The position numbers and the translations under genes are program-made. Below, in pieces: positions 57,977 to 64,000 of a stretch of DNA of 64,000 nucleotides; position 1 is the stretch's first letter; the number at the start of each line of letters is the position of its first letter. Under the pieces are notes generated by a model. That model was not told the DNA's origin. It searched no databases and saw only the letters and a list, made by a program, of their open reading frames with translations. Origin of the DNA: Isoetes taiwanensis (Eukaryota; Streptophyta; Lycopodiopsida; Isoetales; Isoetaceae); the NCBI GenBank assembly GCA_021234155.1, contig JAJEKV010000032.1, forward strand, positions 12,220,099-12,284,098. Reading direction: 5' to 3'.

Positions 57977-60900
57977 GACATGCTTCCTCGCCCTACCTCG
58001 CCCCACCCTCTAAATAGGACCCTCTCAGATCCCGCCTCCTCCTCAAGATCCATGAGCCCTCGTGGCTTCGCATTACATGGGAGGTAGAGACCGCCCTCGG
58101 CCATGCTAGGCCTAAGCCTCACCTGGGTTGTTCTTAGGGTGCAGATTCTCAGTCCCCATGCTCCTGACTTCTCACCATGTGCTCTGGACGGCAGCCATGA
58201 CAACTCTACAATTAGCCAACATCCACTTTTTTACCAAACCCTAATATTTTTCATGTAAACCACTAACAAAATCATAGTAAGAAATAAAACCTCACCCCTA
58301 TTTTCTCCGCCAAAACCATTACTACAATCATAGTAAGAGATAATTTGCAAACCTTATTGTATGATTATATTGAGACTATATATTTGCTCATCAAGTTTTG
58401 AGGTAAGTAAAAGGAAGATTCAATTCTTCACCACCACAACAAGCTAGAATGTGCAAGCTTTGACAAGAGATCCCGAAGTTGCTCGAGGGTCAATCCCTAC
58501 AGCTCGCCAGTTGGTATCGTGAGCGGTTGGATCTAGAGGGAGCTTCTAAGAATGAATCGCACTTTGAAGTAATTTATTAATCCTACTGTCTATGCAGTAT
58601 TAGGAGATCATGGATGTGCCGCGCTAGTAGTGCAGAAGGGATGGACGATGGAGCTCCGTGATGTAACTAGTATCCGCAAGCTTTATTCAAAGAAGTTTTG
58701 CAAAGCAGAAAGTGCATTGCAGCAAAAAGAGTGAGGCCGAGGAAAGTTATTGATAAGGGGTGTTGGGGCACCAGAAGTGTTCTCATGGTGTGAGAATATA
58801 ACAGGGATGATGACATGCCCTCGGGCCTCGCGGCAGAGTTCTATTTTGATTTGATCAAAGTTTAGGATTCCCTGGCTGGGCCTCATTGCCTCGTGCAATG
58901 TTAGGAGGCTTTGCAAGAGTTTGGTGGGAGACATGCCCATTGATCTTAGGGAAGACTTTAGTACAGCCATGAGCTGATTTTAAGACCGTAGCTTTGAGGG
59001 TCATTTCACACCTCCAGGTACAAGGTTGAGAAGATGAACGAAGTTCTTGATTGTATACGACCGGCAATCAGAAAGTGTATTACAATGAAAGATTTTAAGA
59101 TTCCAACATTGTCCTACTATGGATAAAGTCGTGTTGTGTTCTAGATTTGTGAAGGGCCTCTATGTGATATTATCAAGAGTAATGGCGTCAAGAGTAATGC
59201 ATGTCGAGCGCTTATAAAGACCTTTGAGGAGGTTTTTGCCCTGATTGCCAAAAGCCGAGAAACAAGACGGCGTAAAAGTCGATTAGACACCCAAAGGAAG
59301 AGGTGTGCACCTTCCTCTTGGCCAGCTTGAGAGTTCGTGATGGCCGAAGACGATCATTCCGAGGGAGCCATCCTCGCTAGTCCATCCGTGAGGTTCAGAG
59401 CAACAATATGAGGGACTGCAAGTAGCAATGATTGAAGGTAGGTTACCTATGGATTCACTGACGAGGAAAGGCAAATGTTTGAAGAGGACGCTTGTTTCCA
59501 TCAGAGGGGAATAGAGCAATACAAGAAACAATTGCTCCAATATTTGGCACATTGAGGACGTGAGTTCTCAATGCCCATGGATTCACAAATAAATGCAAAT
59601 AGAAGTGCCATGGAGCAGAACATCCAATCGACATCCAAATGCCGTGGTAGGGGCAAGAGGCCGGAGAACCTCGGGATGGAATCAAAGGGAGCGCCAACCT
59701 CAAGAAAGATGTGGGTAATGTGATGATAGAACCATTGAGCGGGTACCGAGTGGTGAAGCTAGAGTCGCCAAGTAGATGGATCTTCCGCAACACCAAATGT
59801 TTGTGTACACTGGCTCCACGGATGGAGCTCAAGAGTTTTCTGTATGCAAATTCCAGGTAAGGTGCATGATGGTTTTGCTTTTTGTCTCATTGTTCAGAAG
59901 TGCTTTGTTTATCTTTTGCTTTAGATTGCTAGTGCAAATTGTCAAGAAGCATGATAGCACTCTAGGATCAATTCCATGAGAACATGGGTTAAATTTTTAG
60001 GCTTTACTCCTCGTGGTTACAGCTTCTGCTGTTTGTCCCTCTTGTCTACTGGCATACACTCTCTAGTATAACCATGCTATTGAATCTACCATACCTCCTA
60101 AGACGACCCTCGTGCCCGCCTTTCAATCTCCTCGCACAACTTTTCTGAATGCTGGTTTTAATGCTTTTCTAAAATCCACAAAGCAAAGATAATATCTTCT
60201 TACCCCCGCACTTGCTTTGCTCTTTAATATTCCTGAGGGTTACTGTGTGATCCAGAGTTGAGTGATTATATAGAGTGCAATATTAATGTCTATATATATG
60301 CAGTCTTAGTAGAGTCTTTCATATGGTATTCCGCAACGGGATAATACTTAAATAGAGCTATGGTTTTAAATAAAACTTATAAGGATGTTAAAATTTGGTT
60401 CGTTTTGCACATCCTGATGTGTTCTGCCAGTAATGATGGCAGTAGAGTTTTTTAAAACAAAAATCATTGACACCTCAAATGATTTAATTGAACTCTTATG
60501 GCAGTATGTAGCAATATGGATAAGAAGGGAGAATTGATATTTCAATATGATTTAATATGACTATGGTGGCATAAAAGGTTCAACATAAGTTAGTAAGTGC
60601 GACAAATGACATACAAATGATGTACGGATGATATGTAATGGTTGAATAGATGCTATGCTCTAAATTTTTAGGCTGCATGATTATGGCATTTGTTGAAGGG
60701 GCATGCTCCCCTATTGCTACTATTGCTAAGATTGCTAAGAATGTTAAGGTCTACATTACCAACACTATGGGAAAGATACTTTGTATGACTAAAACGTGTT
60801 TGGCATCTCTTTATAATGGTAAGGAACTATCAAGCAGGGAAAGATGATCTATGGGGCATGGAAGTGCAACTCAAGGAACATAAAGTGGTGATAAGGATGG

Positions 60901-61555
60901 AGGTCTATGGTGGTTGTTAACAAGGTAGGCACTGGCAACAAAAGAAGACAGAGCAGTTTGCCACTAAGTGCAAGGCGGTAAGATTAGAGGAGGATATTGA
61001 GGGCTTGTGTAGCAGCTTGTATTACTAAGATAACTGTGATTCAGATGGTACCTTCTACACATCCTTCACATGCCTTTTGATTTAAAAAAGAGCAATAGGT
61101 TTTCTATGGAAACAATGCAATGGTTCTATTGCAAACTGTCATTTCTTGGATGGGGTTCTATTTATATGGCCTCTTGGCACATTTCCGCTATTGGCATTCT
61201 CCTAAACACTTTCCATTTCTTTGCTTTCCCAAGTTATTATGTTACATATTGCAAGTCTTCAATTTGGCCATCACATAGTAGGATTTTATCATGCCACCAA
61301 ACTCATGCAGATGATAAATGATACTCCTACAATCTCTAGAAGGTGAGGACTGGCTTGATCCATAGCTCATACACAGTGGAACTGAAGCTTTTACTTGATA
61401 TTTCTGAGACAGATGCAACCTGGATGTGAAAAAGCTTGAAAACTACTAGTGCATGTGGACTTCCAATGAGATTGGAATGCTATAAGAAGCTCCTTCGAAC
61501 AGAACCCGAAGAGGCGTAGTACATTTTATAACTACATGGGAGGAGATCTCACGTC
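57977..61555. other. No recognisable gene
   Basis: Frames at 58,970-58,683 and 59,832-59,455 (minus, up to 125 codons) have no motif I recognise. A plus-strand stretch MDLPQHQMFVYTGSTDGAQE at 59,776 ends in CAG|GTAAGG at 59,855, an exon-like edge, but no partner exon was found. The 60.0-61.5 kb part is AT-rich. Confidence 0.35.
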
Positions 61556-61559
61556 CATC

Positions 61560-62620
61560 AATTACACCAATAAAACTGGGATGCTCGACACTGCCGCTAG
61601 AGATGGCATGCTTAGTAGCGAAGCACTATCCATAAAGCAAGCATTTGCACTACTATCAAGTTGCGACAACACATCTAACCTCTCAACCTCCGACTCCAAT
61701 GACAAAGAGATAAAAAGATCCTTTACCGACCTTACTAGAAGAAATGAACTCTTCATCCCCCATGGATGAGAAATGTTGGCTAGCCATCGAGAGACACCTA
61801 TTGCTCAAATCGGCCCCTGAAATTTTCCGATTGATTCAAATCCTTAACGGGACATCCACAAGAAATATGTTCGGCCCAATTGCAAAAAGGGCATAAACTG
61901 GCTACTCTTCAATGCTATTTCTCGGCAGTGGACAAGGGCCATCGAGACACACTATCAATCTGCATAGGTACAGTGCCATTTGACTTAGAAAATGTGGGCG
62001 GCACAGATACTGATGTGACCACTGGTGCTTGGAAATTGGAGAAGCAAGATGATTTCATCTTTCTTGCCTATGTTTAAACAGACAGTTATCACAATGACTT
62101 GCAATATAACTTTATCTAAAGTCCTAGGATCCTCCATTATCAGCAATATATCCTTCACATTCTTACGTAATAATCTCCAAGAGCAGCATCGTCCCAAGTA
62201 GTATCAATAGCAATTTGACGAAATTTTGATGCATATACTAAGGTGGACGAGAGCCTTGCCTGAGATTATTGAGTTTTATATTATAACAATTGTAGAATGC
62301 AGATCTGTATCTCGAAAATTTGCCTCAAGCTTAGCAGTAAAAGTTGCAAAGTTCTGCAACCCTCGAGATCCTCTCTTCAACAAAGGAGCAAACCAATTGA
62401 GAGATGTCATGTGAGAAGAGAATCGACTAGTCCAAATTGTTCTTGATTTGTAGAATACTTATAAGGATGGAGATGAATCACAAGCCAAATCTAATTTACG
62501 ACTGAATGCCATCAAACTTCTCCTACAAGCCGCATCTTAGCACCGGCGGCCCTAATCCAGCTAGAGACCACCTTATGAGTAGCCACTCCTGAGCTCGAGA
62601 CATCTAATCAAGAATCAGCC
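61560..62620 (-). pseudogene. gag: gag-protease remnant of a second Ty3-type lineage
   Basis: Minus-strand pieces in order: SSHMTSLNWFAPLLKRGSRG and LQNFATFTAKLEANFRDTD (capsid start), VYASKFRQIAIDTTWDDAAL (capsid middle), EDPRTLDKVILQVIVI, a zinc knuckle CPFCNWAEHISCGC (61,894-61,850; C-x2-C-x4-H-x4-C), then a protease segment SQLDSSANACFMDS at about 61,675-61,635, where the usual D-S/T-G is D-S-S. The capsid wording (YASxFRQ...W..AAL) is of the type seen in fungal, animal and some non-seed-plant chromoviruses, unlike element A's gag. Frames change several times; nothing of RT is seen further left, so it is truncated. Confidence 0.8.
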
Positions 62621-63067
62621 GGCTAATAATTTGTGCTTACCGACTTGGTGTAACAAGGATGAAATCTCCTATATAAGGACAAAAACACTAAATATGGACA
62701 ACAAAATACTTAGGCTCATAGCAAACAAGAATCAACAAGGGATTACCGTCAAATTGTTTTAAACCTACACGAAAACAAGGGAAAATCTAGGAGAAATAGG
62801 CAAGAAATATGCAAAGAATATGCTGGAACACAGAAATACTTGATAGATCAAAGCAGGAACAAGGGCTTGAGTTAGAAGGCTCAAGACTGGAACCAGAATG
62901 GTTCGACAAGAATGGCACTCCTCTATATATACCTAGACCAATAGTCGGGATCATACCATCCAATGAATAAGATCGTGCCAACTTTGCACATGCACCTAGA
63001 TTTTGAAATGTGCCAGAACCTCCTGAAGACTGGTACGCACATGAAGAAAATGAAAGATAAAATTTAA
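62621..63067. other. Probable upstream part of the gag remnant; no separate gene
   Basis: Low-complexity AT-rich sequence with short frames. By position it may be leader of the minus-strand gag remnant. No LTR or primer site is visible. Confidence 0.35.
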
Positions 63068-63290
63068 AAGGAATATAAGTAGCTCAGTTGGCAAAGGTAT
63101 GTGGCTTGCAATTAGAAAGTGCAAGTTCAAATCCTGCTTCATCCAACTACCATTTTTGTATCCATGTGAAATGACTATCTTTGTATATATGAGTAGGCAT
63201 ATGTGTGTGAAATGACCATCTTTGTATATATGAGTAGGCATAGGTGTTGATGGAGCCGATGCTTCTGTATGGAGTAGAAGTATAGGGGCT
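63068..63290 (+). mobile_element. tRNA-derived SINE-like repeat, copy 1
   Basis: The head resembles a tRNA: A box TAGCTCAGTTGG at 63,080-63,091 and B box AGTTCAAATCC at 63,124-63,134, 32 bases apart, as in RNA polymerase III promoters. A tRNA-unrelated body follows (CCATTTTTGTATCCATGTGA, GATGCTTCTGTATGGAGT). The 37-bp segment TGTGAAATGACCATCTTTGT to AGTAGGCATA is duplicated in tandem in this copy only. No poly(A) tail or target duplication is evident, and acceptor-stem pairing is poor, so it is not a functional tRNA gene. Confidence 0.75.
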
Positions 63291-63714
63291 AGGATATCAC
63301 TTTCCACTTAAGGACTTGGAATGGGCTTTCTAAATTCTTCTGAGACTGAGTTCCTACCTCTTGCAGATGGGTCTGAGAAGAGTGAGAGAATAGAATCTGC
63401 CAATGGTGCCAACTAAGAGTTTTGAAGGTGAGTGTCACACTCTTTAGAACTGCCCAGCATTTGCACCTATTCAGGCACGATATGTCGGGTTGGTGACAAC
63501 TAACCAACCGCTATATGAGATGATAAACATGACTTCAGTAGGGACACTGGCATCTTATATTCATGAGATATTAGACATGCGGGCTCAATTGTGCCTAGTG
63601 TTGTTTCGTACTTTCCATATCTGTAGGGTATTGTAAGTAGTCAATGTATCGTACCTCATAATATACCTCTGAGTTTTTAAGGTACGGAAAAGAAAAAACA
63701 GTATGTTAAAAAAT

Positions 63715-63815
63715 GTTGTTACCATACCTATAAAATACGTATTGTATCTATAAAATGCTTATCATACGTATAAAACACCTATGTATTGTACCTCTAAAAT
63801 AGTTTCTGTATCTAT
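63715..63815. repeat. Short tandem repeat, CCTATAAAATAC-type, about 18-19 bp
   Basis: About five units of TA(C/T)CTATAAAATACGTATTG form at 63,722-63,802, immediately before SINE copy 2. Confidence 0.7.
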
Positions 63816-63822
63816 ATTATTT

Positions 63823-64000
63823 AAGAGGAATATAAGTAGTTCAGTTGGCAAAGGTGTTTGGCTTGCAGTTAGAGAGTGCAAGTTCAAATCCTACTTTGTC
63901 CAACTACCATTTTTGTATCCATGTGAAATGACCATCTTTGTATATATGAGTAGGCATAGGTGTTGATGGAGTCGATGCTTCTGTATGGAGTGGAAGTATA
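63823..64000 (+). mobile_element. tRNA-derived SINE-like repeat, copy 2 (cut by window end)
   Basis: Same order as copy 1: A box TAGTTCAGTTGG (63,837-63,848), B box AGTTCAAATCC (63,881-63,891), the same body through GATGCTTCTGTATGGAGT, without the 37-bp internal duplication. Both copies share at least the final GAAGTATA, so the real 3' end lies beyond the window. Confidence 0.75.

Noticed and set aside
63075-63145. Possible functional tRNA gene
   Set aside because: A and B boxes are present, but acceptor and anticodon stems do not pair well and the sequence is part of a longer repeated body, so a SINE-like repeat is the better call.

Overview
The window reads as intergenic, transposon-packed DNA from a large-genome land plant. 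I see no intact host gene, rRNA or canonical tRNA gene. It holds LTR retrotransposons primed by initiator-Met tRNA, a CACTA-type (tnp2) transposase with its introns, an L1-type LINE, tRNA-derived SINE-like repeats and AT-rich minisatellites. The species cannot be named from the sequence.

Layout. 1-~7.4 kb: a minus-strand Ty3/gypsy element (element A, chromovirus-like reverse transcriptase) that runs off the left edge. It has protease-RT, gag, an initiator-Met primer-binding site and a long 5' LTR. Between LTR and gag it carries about 2.3 kb of extra coding sequence, including an open frame for a histone H3 core (3550-3912). 8.5-13.2 kb: a broken CACTA tnp2 gene and a duplicated unit of about 0.84 kb that starts with a T-run. 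13.2-25.5 kb: a 12.3 kb minus-strand LTR retrotransposon (element B) inserted into the second copy of that unit, with a 5-bp target duplication, recognisable RT and integrase, and an element-A-family LTR nested in its 5' LTR. 25.5-26.6 kb: the rest of the unit and a second tnp2 copy. 26.65-~34.4 kb: a nearly full-length minus-strand LINE (poly-T, C-terminal region, RT, endonuclease, possible ORF1). 36.1-36.6 kb: the 3' part of another LINE. 38-44.5 kb: minisatellites, three of them built on a CAAATT/AATTTG palindrome. 48.3-56.7 kb: two element-A-family LTRs in opposite orientation with their primer sites pointing outward, flanking about 6 kb that contains a LINE tail and further palindromic repeats. 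61.5-62.6 kb: a gag-protease remnant of a different Ty3-like lineage. 63.07-64 kb: two copies of a tRNA-derived, SINE-like repeat.

How it fits together. Nearly everything is decayed mobile DNA, and the nesting gives a relative order: CACTA/T-run unit, then element B inserted into it, then an element-A-type LTR inserted into B. Frames between about 13 and 47 kb are broken by dense small indels, and part of this may be uncorrected long-read consensus rather than real mutation. The most interesting object is the H3-like reading frame inside element A, which is open although most frames around it carry stops or frameshifts.
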